DNA from: Primulina eburnea
Taxonomy: Eukaryota; Streptophyta; Magnoliopsida; Lamiales; Gesneriaceae
Length of the DNA: 64,000 nt
Assembly: GCF_022965805.1 (NCBI RefSeq)
Contig: NC_133106.1
Span: 33,159,913-33,223,912 of the forward strand
Direction of reading: 5' to 3'
The notes below the pieces were generated by a model that worked only from the letters and a program-made list of their open reading frames with translations, did not search any database and was not told where the DNA came from. The position numbers were made by a program, and so were the translations under genes. This document shows, piece by piece, positions 34,600 through 45,666 of the stretch (position 1 is the stretch's first letter; each line of letters begins with the position of its first letter).

Positions 34600-36716
34600 T
34601 AGTTAGTCTTCTGGTGCCTCTGGGGGAGGTTATCCACCACCTTCTGAGCATCGAGAAAATCGGCTGAGAACCCCTCCGGAGGGTAGCCAGCTTCCCTGAA
34701 CTGAGCCACGACACCGTCAAAGCCCACATATATGAAGTCAAGGGCCCTCTCAGCAACAGTAAGAGCAAACTCTTTTGACTTCAGGAAGGCCTCCTTGAAA
34801 ACAACGGAGCCCTTTTTCAGGTCACCTTGAGCAGCCCTGGCCACCTCCTGAGAAGCTCTGATCTCCTCATGAGACGCCTCAAGTCGGACCTCCATCCCTC
34901 GCAGCTCATTCTTTAACTTCATGGTCTCCGCTGCAAAGCCCTGGCGCATGTCATCCTCCCGTCTCTTCGAGTTGGCCTTCTCCTTCTCCAAGGTCTCCGT
35001 AAGGTCGGCCAGTTTTTTATCCAGCTCAAATGAGGTTGTCTGGAAGGCCCTGGCATCCTTCGAGTACTCCTTCCGAAAATTGGTGGCCCGGAAAGCCACC
35101 TCGGCGTTCAGCAGGGCAGCCTGTGCAAAAAGAGCGTTTAGTTACGTTCAAAGAAAGCACAAAAAGATTATTTTAAAAAAAAAAAAACTAAGAAAGAAAA
35201 CATTACCTCAGCGCTGGCAGAAGTGGACCTCGAGACGAGCTCGGACCAATTGAGCTCTCGGAGGAAGTTTGGATCGGCCTCAGAGACGACGTCCCACAGA
35301 ACAGCTCCCGCCAGAGAAGTGGGCCCTGTCCCTATTATCCGGATGTCATTCCGGTACATGTCGTTGAGATTGGACCTCCAACGGATGACCTTGGAACGAG
35401 AGTCCGGCCTGAACTGACGCAGGGGCACAACATCAGTCTGGAGAGGCCCGAGCTCCCCGCTACTACCGGACTGACCTACTGGGCTAGAGGTGCCCGGGGC
35501 TCGGCGCTTCCAGGAAGATGCGCTCTGGGGGGCCTCCCGAGCATCAGTAACCGTCACCATGGTAACTTCCTCAGTGCTAACCTCGGCGGCCACGGCCTTA
35601 CCTTTGCTCGCAGCATCCGAGCTAGCCTTCTGCTGCTTGCGGGCCGCAACTTTTTGGATCAGCGCATTCATGACTCTGCTAGCTGAGGCAAGAAAAAAGC
35701 GGGGTCATATCGAAAAAAAAAGAAAAAAGTAAATATAATATATATATATATAATTATATATATATATAGACAATTAAAACAAAACAACAAAAGAGAAGGG
35801 TGCGAGTAACATAGGCCGCACTGAATTCCATACCCTCATTGCCCTTGGGAGTGACTTTGATCGAGCTGAGCCCGTAATAACGCAAAAGGTCCTCGGCTAA
35901 AATGGTGGGAGTATGAAAACGCCGACCCCGGATGGCCCTGAAGGGCCCAAGGAAAGTCGAGCTCTTACGAAATCCCAGAGTGGGAGAAGGGAGCTCAAGG
36001 AGAGCAGCCTTCCATTGGGAACAGATGTCCCAAAGGTCAGAAGGTTGGACAAAAAAATAGTGGTGTTTCCAAAATTTGTTAGAACTCGGGACCCCTCGAA
36101 GAATTGACAGTTTGGCCGAGCTGAGAAGTAGAAGGGGCCTTCTTCCGACCTCTTAGGGAGGTAGAAGTGGGAGAAGCATAGGGAGTCTACTTCGAATACT
36201 AAGGCTTTGAAAAGAACAACAAAGTTGCACAAGGTAGAAAAAGTGTTGGGTGTGAATTGGTCGAGGTGAATTTGGTAAAATTGGATGAGCTGTTGGAAAA
36301 AAAAAGAGAGAGGGAAAGGAAATCGAAGGCCACACTCTAGCTGGTTTTGATTGAAGGTGGAGCAGCCAGGAGGGGGATTATTAGCCCTCTCCTTAGAATG
36401 AGGAAAGATGAACTTATAATCCAAGGGGCATGGGAGAGAGCTCGGATGCGAACCTCGTCCTAGTCATCCAACCATGAAGGCTGGAGCTCGAACCAAGGAT
36501 CGGACGTCCTGGTTAGCTCCTCGGGATGACTGAGACTAAGCTGGTTCCGGATTGCGCCATCATCACCAGTGGTAAGACGGGAGCTGACCCCCTCAGTCTC
36601 AGAACACTCACCCGACCCCGAGGCGATCTCCGTAAGGGGATCATACTGATCCACCTCTAGGAAGATCTCCTCGGAGGTCGGCGGGGAATGAAGAATTGGG
36701 GAGGTCATGGTAACAA
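34600..36716 (-). CDS. antisense multi-exon gene of the Tat element (Transposase_28-like)
   Basis: Minus-strand coding blocks at 36460-36716, 35897-36424, 35168-35671 and 34599-35120 read in order. Block 2 has 'PPPGCSTFNQNQLECGLRFPFPLSFF' and 'LIQFYQIHLDQFTPNTFSTLCNFVVLF', resembling the domain called putative gypsy type transposon (PF04195). Block 3 is a low-complexity linker then 'VLWDVVSEADPNFLRELNWSELV'. Block 4 is a coiled coil ('LDKKLADLTETLEKEKANSKRREDD') followed by 'GFDGVVAQFREAGYPPEGFSADFLDAQ'. A GT-AG intron joins blocks 3 and 4 ('SASAE', donor GTAATG; acceptor TTTGCACAG near 35122). Such antisense genes before the 3' LTR are known in Tat elements; the role is unknown. At least one stop (near 36462) may be decay or an intron. 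Confidence 0.75.
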
Positions 36717-37393
36717 TACCTAATGGAGAGCGGGAGTGGGGAGTTGGAAAAGAAAAAGAGGAATACTTTCAAAAGGTCGGAGCCGAGGTGAAACGATGGA
36801 AAAGTTAAAAATGAATGAGGGGATGGCCGGTATTTATAGAGGGACCAGAAGGAGATCGGACCGTTGATTTCAAATGGGTTGAACGGCCGAGATCATCTCG
36901 AAATGCATGAAACTAGCTGTTTGAATGACAGGTGACATCGACGTTTCGTGTTTAGGACGGGAACCAACATGGCTAGAAGCTTCGTGCCTCCCTCTTTTTC
37001 AGCTCAGCACGGGTAATGACTATCGACTTAATCAGCATGGCTAGGGACTTCGAGTTTCAGATCAGGTCAGCTAGAACCTTGTCATACCCCAGCACAGTGG
37101 AAAACTTTGCTTAGTCGCTCAGCTCGGCTAAAAGCTTCGTCTTCTAGATCAAGACAGCCAGAAACTAAGAGCTCAACTAAAGGCTTTTCCCTATTTGATC
37201 AAAACATCCTATAACTTTTTCATATTAAGCTCAGGACAGGTAGAAGCCTTTAAGCTCGGGAAAGCAAAGAACTCGTAGCCTAGCTTGGCTAGAAGTCTCA
37301 CCTCTCAGTTTAAGGAAAGCCATGGACCACCGAGAGTTCGGACAATAACGAGCTTTTGGTTTACAACATCAGCTCGACTTGATGGGGGACTCG

Positions 37394-38099
37394 TGATACC
37401 ACAGATCGAGGATGGGCCAAGCCTACTCTCGGTAGCCCAGATAGTTAGTGGCCCAGCATTCAGGAACTCCTGGCAGGACATTTATGCGGGAGGTCATCCG
37501 AGAGGTCATCTAGGTCGACCTCTCAAACACCCGTAATCAGGGAAGGAGGGAGCAGGGCCGACCTAACATGCCGAGCTCCCATGCAGAGCTCCCACGAGTC
37601 TCCGACCCCACCTCCCATATAATGTTACCGCGCCAATAGGACATATATTGACAGACCTCTCGAGCCGAGCTCCAACAGGGTCCAGGATAGGAACGAGCTC
37701 TTGCCGAGGAAAGCTCCTATTCAGGCATTAAAGGGTAGCACACGGAAATAAAGCCCAAAAGATTAAGGCCCGTCAGAATCTTACCAAATCTTGCACAAAA
37801 TCTAACCAAATCTAGCCAAATCTGGCACACGATTCTGAAGATGTAAATCTACCAAATCAGGACTCTATCTTTCTCCTATAAATACCAGGTTTCGCTCATT
37901 TTTTATTCATTCATATATTCACATTCTCTCAGCACACACATTATTCTCTCAGTTTTCTGTTATCTGATTTGAGCGTCGGAGGGGCTACGCCGGAATAATC
38001 TTCCAGCCCCCTTCTAACACCCTTGTTTGTGCTTCCAGATTTCAAAAGTCCGATCCAAGCTCCCCAAATGAATATCCAACCTCCCAGCTACCTTTCACA
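37394..38099 (+). repeat. 3' LTR of the Tat element (~705 bp)
   Basis: It starts TGATACCACAGATCGAGG right after the polypurine tract. TATA box CTATAAATA lies near 37875. The end is near CTACCTTTCACA; the exact base is uncertain because the 5' copy lacks this part. It lies only ~60 bases from the stop of the gene at 38162. Confidence 0.85.
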
Positions 38100-38161
38100 A
38101 ATCAAATTAAAAATGTAAATATTTATGAGGCAGAGTACTTGTTAATCCTATAATTTCAAAT

Positions 38162-38485
38162 TCATGGATCACGCACGCCTGTTCCAAACCAGAAATTTAA
38201 AATCAGCACACAAATGAAAGCAATAACCAATAGTATGAGTTGAACAGTTTTCTCCATGTCTTTACACTTGATTGAGCTGCGCAAATCATCATCTTTCTTC
38301 TGATGTAGCAGCTCCGGCATGTTTCCACCCGAACCTCTCTCGAGTTCTTCAACACAACTGTCTGGCGACATTCTAATCTTCTCTCTCTTAGGAGGGCCGT
38401 GTTCCGCAGCAGCGGGGAGAGAAGAAAAGATTCTTTTCTCATCGTTCATGTGTAATGATATCACCTTGTTTTCCCTGCATTTCAT
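38162..38485 (-). CDS. small tail-anchored membrane protein, unknown function
   Basis: A 107-residue frame starting at the ATG at 38485. It is soluble, charged and low-complexity over the first ~75 residues ('KREKIRMSPDSCVEELERG'), then has one hydrophobic segment near the C-terminus ('TVQLILLVIAFICVLILNFWFG') with six residues after it. This predicts a tail-anchored protein of the endoplasmic reticulum or an organelle outer membrane. I do not recognise the family. The Tat LTR ends just downstream, so the natural 3' end may be altered. Confidence 0.6.
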   Translation of the reverse strand: MKCRENKVISLHMNDEKRIFSSLPAAAEHGPPKREKIRMSPDSCVEELERGSGGNMPELLHQKKDDDLRSSIKCKDMEKTVQLILLVIAFICVLILNFWFGTGVRDP

Positions 38486-39080
38486 CCCAGAAGAAGAAGC
38501 AGCAGCAGTGATTATGTAGTGCTAGCTTAGTTTGCGTGCGAAGATATTATAATAATTATTTAATTGTAAATGAAAATATCCACCACGAAATTCAACAATT
38601 GGCAACTTAAATTTGTACCGTGCTTTGCTTTATTTTATAACTCCTTACCTTTGAAGTAAGCTTGGATGTCAGTTATATTTAAATTAATTTTTTTTCCGTT
38701 TTATTCGTGAAAATGAATCGGCAATAGTACAATTATGTTTGGTCTATGTTATATTAATTTAGAATGTTATTCTTCATGTATTTTTAGACAAGATATGCAT
38801 ATAAACATCTGAATTCAAAATATAAAAAAATATTGATAAATTCCACATTTTTTGTTTTATATATAGCATAGAATGAGCCATTATAAGTAAAAAAAACGTG
38901 TATACCTCAAATTTTTGGCCCATGTTGGGTCTGGCCTTATCCGACAAGAAGGTCGATTGTCCCAATACCTATCCCTCGGACACCCGATATACCTTCAAAT
39001 AAGGGAAAATAATCGCAATTCAAAACCAAATATACACATATACAATAATCGGTGAAAACGAATGTTTATGAAAAAATCTT
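38486..39080. other. intergenic
   Basis: AT-rich; includes the probable 5' region of the small gene on the minus strand. No other gene is supported. Confidence 0.5.
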
Positions 39081-39509
39081 CTATTGTTTAATAACTACTA
39101 AAAAAATCAGCCTGGATACAAAATTAAATTCATATATATAAAAAAAACAAAAAAACACTAACTTGAGACGGAGCCAGTGGTCGATGGACTTTTCCGGGAT
39201 AGCCTCCAAGTAAGGTAAATATGGAGTACCCTCTCCGACGCTTTCGAGTTTGATAATGATTCTGGCATAATATGATAGTAGATACGCGTTGATTTCCAAT
39301 CCGGAGAACTCTTTATTCATCATAAATCGTATCTTCCATTTTGGGTTGTTGTGCTTGCGGCAGGCTTGTAGTACTTTCCATAATTTGACATGTCGTTTCT
39401 TTCCCGGTGGCAAGGCCCGGAGGTGGAAATACCAGTTTTCGACCTCGAATTCAATTTCTTGATTGGTCTGGTTGCGCAATTCAGTTATGTGAACAAGTAC
39501 CTTCTCCAT
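39081..39509 (-). CDS. unknown protein, probable first exon
   Basis: A 142-codon frame from the ATG at 39509. The first ~116 residues look like a globular protein ('NQEIEFEVENWYFHLRALPPGKKRHVKLWKVLQACRK', 'FMMNKEFSGLEINAYLLSYYARI'). The last 26 are hydrophobic and AT-rich-coded, beginning after 'HWLRLK'. A GTTAGT donor lies exactly there (about 39161), so those residues are probably intron. No downstream exon was found with confidence. I do not recognise the family. Confidence 0.55.
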   Translation of the reverse strand: MEKVLVHITELRNQTNQEIEFEVENWYFHLRALPPGKKRHVKLWKVLQACRKHNNPKWKIRFMMNKEFSGLEINAYLLSYYARIIIKLESVGEGTPYLPYLEAIPEKSIDHWLRLKLVFFCFFYIYEFNFVSRLIFLVVIKQ

Positions 39510-39776
39510 TTGTAGATGAAATTGTAGCTAGGGAAAGTAAAATGTCTTCTTGACAAAAGGATAGTCGGAATAGAAAGAAATAGATGGATTAACCATGGTG
39601 TTATAGGGATCGAGAATATATGGAACGTACGCCAACTAGTGATTGCTAGTTTTATCGGCCATTACCCATTTTATTGCATGAGGTTGCTAGCGGAACATCG
39701 ATGTTTTTATAATGGAGATTTTAGATTGAATTTTTCGAACCAAATTAACTTAATTTTTGAAATTGAAAAGGGATAA
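39510..39776. other. short spacer
   Basis: Upstream region of the unknown gene; nothing else seen. Confidence 0.4.
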
Positions 39777-40187
39777 GAATTCCATTTCAAATCTAATCAG
39801 AATGACATGGAATTTATTGACTTTACACGGACATATCTTAATTAGATGGAGATTATCACATTTTGATGCGTAAAATTTCGAATTCCACTTCAAATCTAAT
39901 CAGAAGGACCTGGCATTTATTGACTTTGAAGGACATATCTCAATAAGATATTGGAGATTATCACATATTGATGCGTAGAAGAAATATATTGTCAATGTAC
40001 ATTAAATTTCGTTGAATTCATATAAAATTTTGAATTCCACTTCAAATCTAATCAGAAGGACGTGTCATTTATTGACTTTACACGGGCATATATTAATTAG
40101 ATGGAGATCATCACATTTTGATGCGTAGAAGAAATATATTGTCAACGTACATTAAATTTCAAAGAATTCATATAATATTTCCTGGAA
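39777..40187. repeat. tandem repeat, three units of 103-155 bp
   Basis: Units begin GAATTCCA(C/T)TTCAAATCTAATC at 39777, 39880 and 40032. Units 2 and 3 also share GATGCGTAGAAGAAATATATTG and GTACATTAAATTTC, which the first unit lacks. Confidence 0.88.
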
Positions 40188-40199
40188 ATTTCCCATTCT

Positions 40200-40760
40200 G
40201 CATTAGAGTAAGTCATGAAACCACACTGGCGGGGCGATGGAGTTGCATCGGGCTCAAATTTCACATTTCGTTCAAACTTACATCAACTATATTATAAACG
40301 GTGGAGATCTAAAATCGTAGGTATGTTGTTCTCACCTAAAAGTGAGCAGGTTTCTTGCAAAATTATATACAGAAGAAAACTAACAGTTGGATTTGGCTGA
40401 ATTTTGGGTATGATATTCAAAACATATGATAGTGTATTCGGAACGATAGAGATCGGATTTGGACAGAATCTTTTCCTGAATGTATCACTCGAAAAATGAA
40501 CAAAACTTCGCCATGCAAAATCTTCGAAAATGGTGCAGCACTTAGAAGAAGATTTTAGAAATATAGAATGAATTTAAAGGTGTGATTTTTGAGAATGGGG
40601 TGGTAGTATTTATAGGTAGTGGTATGAAAATCTTATCATAATTCATTGTTAATCTTTCCAAAATTTCGAGATATTTCTTCCATAATTTCGAAATTCTTCC
40701 TTGATGAGAAAAACTAACTTCTATGTAATATTTTTTTCCATTCGAACATGTTAAAAGACG
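40200..40760. repeat. diverged LTR fragment related to the element at 54269-61105
   Basis: It shares, in the same order, AACGGTGGAGATC, 'GGATTT(T)GCTGAAATTTGG'-like sequence, a TATA region GTATTTATAGG, then AATCTTA, ATTTCGAGATA and CCTTGATGAGAAAA with the 1,455-bp LTRs. It is diverged by many substitutions and gaps, so it represents an old insertion of the same LTR family. Confidence 0.65.
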
Positions 40761-41007
40761 TATTGAATCAGAAAACAAATTTAACTACTTACTTGTGAGA
40801 TATTATGATAGTCGTACTGATCCAATAAATGTATTTTTAGGTTAATACCATGATCGCCACATGCTTTTCGACCCCGTCGATGACAATGCCTAATCATCAG
40901 GCCTTCATTTTATTCATCAGATCTACCCTGCTACCTTCCTACTTCGCCACATTATATACACATCAAATATTCAAAATAACTTATATATACAACCCTCGAC
41001 GCACGCT

Positions 41008-41091
<84 letters not shown>

Positions 41092-41492
41092 GCGCCAGAA
41101 TATATGTAATATATATTATGAAAATACAAAGATGTACATGTACCTTATTTAATTCGTAGAATGTAAGTGCTAAATGTCTCAAAAACTAGCTAAGCATCAT
41201 GTATTTATAATAGTGAAGTATTTAATATTTTGGAGTACCTGTGAAGCTCCCGGACATCGCAATGGACTCGTTCCAAATTGTCAACACGGCGACGTGTCGT
41301 CGGGGGCACCGCATGTACATTGACGAATTATTTCTTTTTGAAATTGAGTAGTTTGAATCTTGAAAATAATTTGTGTCACGCGATTTTCGTACGCAAAAGT
41401 ACGATGTCAAGTTTTAATATATGAATAACATAATATTATTCGCATGAGGATTGCAAATTAGATTTACGTGAAGTACAATAATTAAAATAAGA
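40761..41492. other. intergenic with (CA)n(TA)n microsatellite at 41013-41088
   Basis: A compound CA then TA microsatellite is the only feature. Reading frames over it are repeat translations. Confidence 0.7.
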
Positions 41493-41675
41493 CAAAAACT
41501 TATGTGAGACGGTCTCACGGATCGTATTTTATGAGATAGATCTCTAATTTGGATCATCCATGAAAAAATATTACTTTTTATGCTAAAAGTATTATTTTTT
41601 ATTGTGAATATCGATAAGATTGACCCGTCTCATAGATAAAGATTCGTGAGACCGTCTCACAAGAGACCCACTCTT
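41493..41675. repeat. dispersed ~185-bp repeat, copy 2
   Basis: CAAAAACTTATGTGAGACGGTCTCACGG at the start, CGTGAGACCGTCTCACAAGAG at the end, with the middle GAAAAAATATTACTTTTTATGC as in copy 3. The subterminal parts are complementary. Confidence 0.85.
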
Positions 41676-42341
41676 AAAATAATCTCAATTTTATTAGAAA
41701 ATTAAGATTTAAGATTATAATAAATTAAATAGATTAAATAATGTGAATTTCAAAGATGGCTTTGTGGACAATATTTGAGATGGGTTATAGATAAAAGATT
41801 TCACTCAATTTTCATTCATGTAAATCATATTAATTGATAATATCCAATATTCCAATTTATAGACCGATAAACCTTAAGTGTTATTGACTTTTTCTCTCTA
41901 GAATGTGAGTAAATCTTATTATTTTAAAGTCAATTTCGATATCGCTATTAGAAACTAAGCGTCAATATATTTAATCAAGTTATATGGTTTTCTTTTCACT
42001 TAACTGAAAAGAAATTGTAAGCCTCATGTACTCCACAAATATCATATGTTGTGATTTCCTACTATCATATTCAAAATTCCCTATTCTGAATATCAGATTT
42101 CGAATAAATTTAACATTTAATTTGTTATCAATAAATTAAAAGGAAATAAAACCGAAATACATAAAAGGATTGTTTTATTCCTAATTAATCTTTGTCCTTT
42201 ATTTAAATTAAAAATAAGAGTTTTGCATTTCTAGATTAATTTGACTTGATAATGAGATTTAGATCATTCAATCTTGATATTTATACTACATGATTTCGTA
42301 TTTATCCCTAAGATATAATATCTTAGATTTGAATGAAGTTT
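41676..42341. other. intergenic
   Basis: AT-rich with no supported gene. Confidence 0.45.
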
Positions 42342-42360
42342 AATTCATAATAAACTCTTG

Positions 42361-42604
42361 CTCCAAAAGGTGAAATCGCTCACCTTAGGCGCCCCTCATC
42401 CCCGGCCCGACAGGAATGTGAGAGGAGGTAAATCATGGTGACTCAGTCAACCAGCAGCAGCTAGACCTTATGCTACGCCGCGCACAAGGAGCTCCCCCTC
42501 ATTGGAGGGAATTTAACTCCCACACTGCCGCTTGCGAGACTCGATCCCTGGTCATTGCTCCAAGATTTACTGCTGCTGACCAACTGAGTTAAGCCCATGC
42601 GGGC
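42361..42604 (-). mobile_element. tRNA-derived SINE (244 bp)
   Basis: On the minus strand it begins GCCCGCATGGGCTTAACTCAGTTGGTC (A-box-like TTAACTCAGTTGG) and has a B-box-like GGGATCGAGTCTC about 60 bases in, as in RNA polymerase III promoters. It is flanked by 19-bp direct repeats, AATTCATAATAAACTCTTG at 42342-42360 and AATTCAAAATAAACTCTTG at 42605-42623, differing at one base. It is not a functional tRNA: the cloverleaf is not closed and the unit is too long. Confidence 0.85.
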
Positions 42605-42623
42605 AATTCAAAATAAACTCTTG

Positions 42624-42678
42624 TTTTCATATTGGTAGGATTTTGTTCTTATGGAAAGATAATTAAATCAAGATATGA

Positions 42679-42753
<75 letters not shown>

Positions 42754-45428
42754 GGAGAGAAGAACGGACGGCTTTTGAGAGGATTGCTCGCAGCTGCTAG
42801 AATTCATCTTTGGACGTACACAAAGCTCAGAGTGGAAGATAATTTTCATGTTGAAGAATTTGAGTGATTGATTCACGTTTACGTTGTGTTGCTGATTGGC
42901 GTTGAATCACACGAAGAACAACACTGATACAGAGTGTTGATCAAGAATGTTATTTTATTTGTTTTAAGCTACTTCGGTTTATGCATCTTGTTTTTTAGTA
43001 TTGGTTTATTTTGATGTATTTTAATTCTTTGGAGTGTCAATGAATTTGTTTTTTTTTTAATTTTTATTAGCATTGTTTTGTGTAAACAAATTGTATATTT
43101 TCCTAGTGAATTTTTGTCATGAAGAATTATACAAGTATTGGTACTTATGCATAATTTAAATCTGGTCTCTATTTATTCAAGTTATACTTGTGTGTCAATA
43201 ATCAATTTTCGCTACATGTTGTGCGCTCGTATTGACAACACCAGCGTACAACACTAACTTTTGATACGTACAATATATTAGTTTCTTGTACGTTTATGAT
43301 CAGCCGCTATTTCATACACAAATAAATTTTAAGAAAAAATAATAATACACAAAATGATATTCAAAACATGAAATCAATCAAGATCTGTCAATCTATAGGG
43401 AGAACTAATAACTTTATAATGAAATAATCAAACATGTAGACATATTCAAGAATCTCTTCAATAAATCAAGAAAATAATAAAAATAAAAGAGTAAAGTTAA
43501 TTATTTTCCTCAGATGCATTTCATTCGTCTTGTGATTCAACTGTCACTTGTCGTTCACTCTTACATATCAAATTCATGTCTCGAACCTCATTGAATGCGT
43601 AGTTGTATGGTTCTCTTCTATTAAAAAATGGGTCTACTTCTATTTTTATCATTAACGGGCAAAAAATGACGCAAAAAATTTAATATAATTTTAGTTTTGT
43701 ATTTTCAGTTTTTCATGATTGACAATTTTAGTGATTTTTCTGCAAAATAATATTTATGCAGGATTGCACATATCTGCTCCATATTGTTGTCATGTCAGTG
43801 TCATGTAGTAAAATGAATTAAATTGACAAAAATCAAAAGACAACATACTAAAATTTAAATTTAACAACACATATGAACAAAAGCACAAAAAGAAGAAGAA
43901 GAGAGAACCGTCTTTCTATTTCCCACGAGAAGGAATGAATTTCATGTTTGTAAATTCACATTCTTAGTCATTCATTTCAAATATAAATCTAAGAAACAAG
44001 TATTGACAATGCATGATTGCAAATTTTAAACAAGCATATTTAATCATTTTGAAATAAACACGAGTCTATAATCATTCCAGGATTAATATTTGTCAACATA
44101 TTGTCATCTCACGATCTAATTAGAATTTCATATTAAAATAGAATTTATTATGAAATTTATAATTAAATTGCTCCAAATCCTACACAATTCCATTATATAT
44201 AAATGTCATCATCTATATGTCTCCACATCGACTGTCCAAATAAGACGGCCACATTTATAATGTTCAGGACCACATTAGTTATATGTTAATTAAAAAGCTC
44301 ATACTTTAATTAATTTCATCACGTACTTAATTTAAGTTTATCATTAATAATTTTAATCATCTTGTAAATATAACTTTTATATATATTAAAATTATAATTA
44401 TATCCAATAAACTAGAGATTTTACCGTGATATTCAAGATAATAAATCAAAAATACGTTCTAAAATCACTTCAATAAATAATAAACAATTCCAATGTTTTA
44501 AGAACACTGTCCCACCAAAAGATCCCACCAAAAGAAGCTAAATTCTAAATATAATCTCCAACAATTCGATGACACAAATATCTTATATTATAAAATGTCA
44601 TCTACATACACGAACGACCACACATTTGCTCGCGAAATAAAAATCGCCGAAAAAGTAATTACTTATTTAATAGTTTCCATATACTCAAAAAATATCCATT
44701 ATTTTATTAAACTATGATATTATATTCAAAGCAAGATAGTACCATATTCTTTTTAATCAATAATATTTATATTTTAAACTCTTTTATTTAGTTTATTTAA
44801 AAATTTATTATATAAAATTTTTAAATACATTATAAAATATAAAAAATATATTATATTTAGTGATACCTTAGAGTAACTACTTCAGAAAATACCAAAATAT
44901 TTAATTTCATGATTACTCTTCTTATCATTTAAAAATCTTTTCAAGTTATTTCATATTTAACATAAAAAAAATCTAAACAAACAACTCTATTAAATTAAAA
45001 ATAATTTCATATTAATTATTTAATATTATTTGATCAACTTTAAAATATAATAATAAAACATATAACTATTATTAAGAACCCATATGTCATGAATAAAATA
45101 TGGTAAAATAATTACTTGCCGTGTACTTCGTTGCTTCCTTAATTTAATATATTTGTTGGACGTTGAGTTGCTTGTCAATTTGGAGCAACCGCATTTTGTA
45201 TTCAGACGTGATAAAAGCGTCGGATGTTATGCTGTCCCCATTCCATTTTCATAATATAATACTAGTTACTCGGTACACGCGATGCGTGTGTACAAACAAT
45301 CAGTATAAAATGTGACAAAGAACGTCAACACGTGGAAATAAAAACCAACACACATGACACATCAATTGTAACAAACAGACGACGACGTTTGAGGGATCCC
45401 AACAGTATATAGGAATTCAACAAACGGC
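42624..45428. other. intergenic; (TA)n at 42681-42749
   Basis: Apart from the TA microsatellite I see no gene, repeat or element end in this 2.8-kb AT-rich stretch. The last ~200 bases are the promoter side of the PP2C gene. Confidence 0.5.
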
Positions 45429-45436
45429 ATATAAAA
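45429..45436 (+). promoter_or_regulatory. TATA box of the PP2C gene
   Basis: ATATAAAA in the context CGGCATATAAAAACTG, about 240 bases before the start codon, leaving a 5' UTR of ~205 bases. No other TATA-like sequence is better placed. Confidence 0.5.
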
Positions 45437-45666
45437 ACTGAACCAAATTTCTACGCGTCGTCTCTCTCCGTCGAAGATCTCCGCCTTTTCTATACACACA
45501 CGAGTCTGTATCTATCTACCCACTGTTTCATTTGCAACCCTAATCCCCAAATTAAGCTGTCGAATCACCTCAAGCCCACCGTTGGATTGGTATTGGCTAT
45601 TTTTTGTTTCAGTTTTCTAGTCAACAGCTTGGAATTTTCTTCGAGTAGTGATGGTTGAGATTTATA

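Noticed and set aside
38162..38485. A fourth member of the three-helix membrane-protein family
   Set aside because: It has a single C-terminal helix and no trace of the F-Q-L-A-N-Y-Y-F core.
42361..42604. A tRNA gene on the minus strand
   Set aside because: A and B boxes are present but the unit is 244 bases, flanked by 19-bp duplications, and no cloverleaf closes; it is a SINE.
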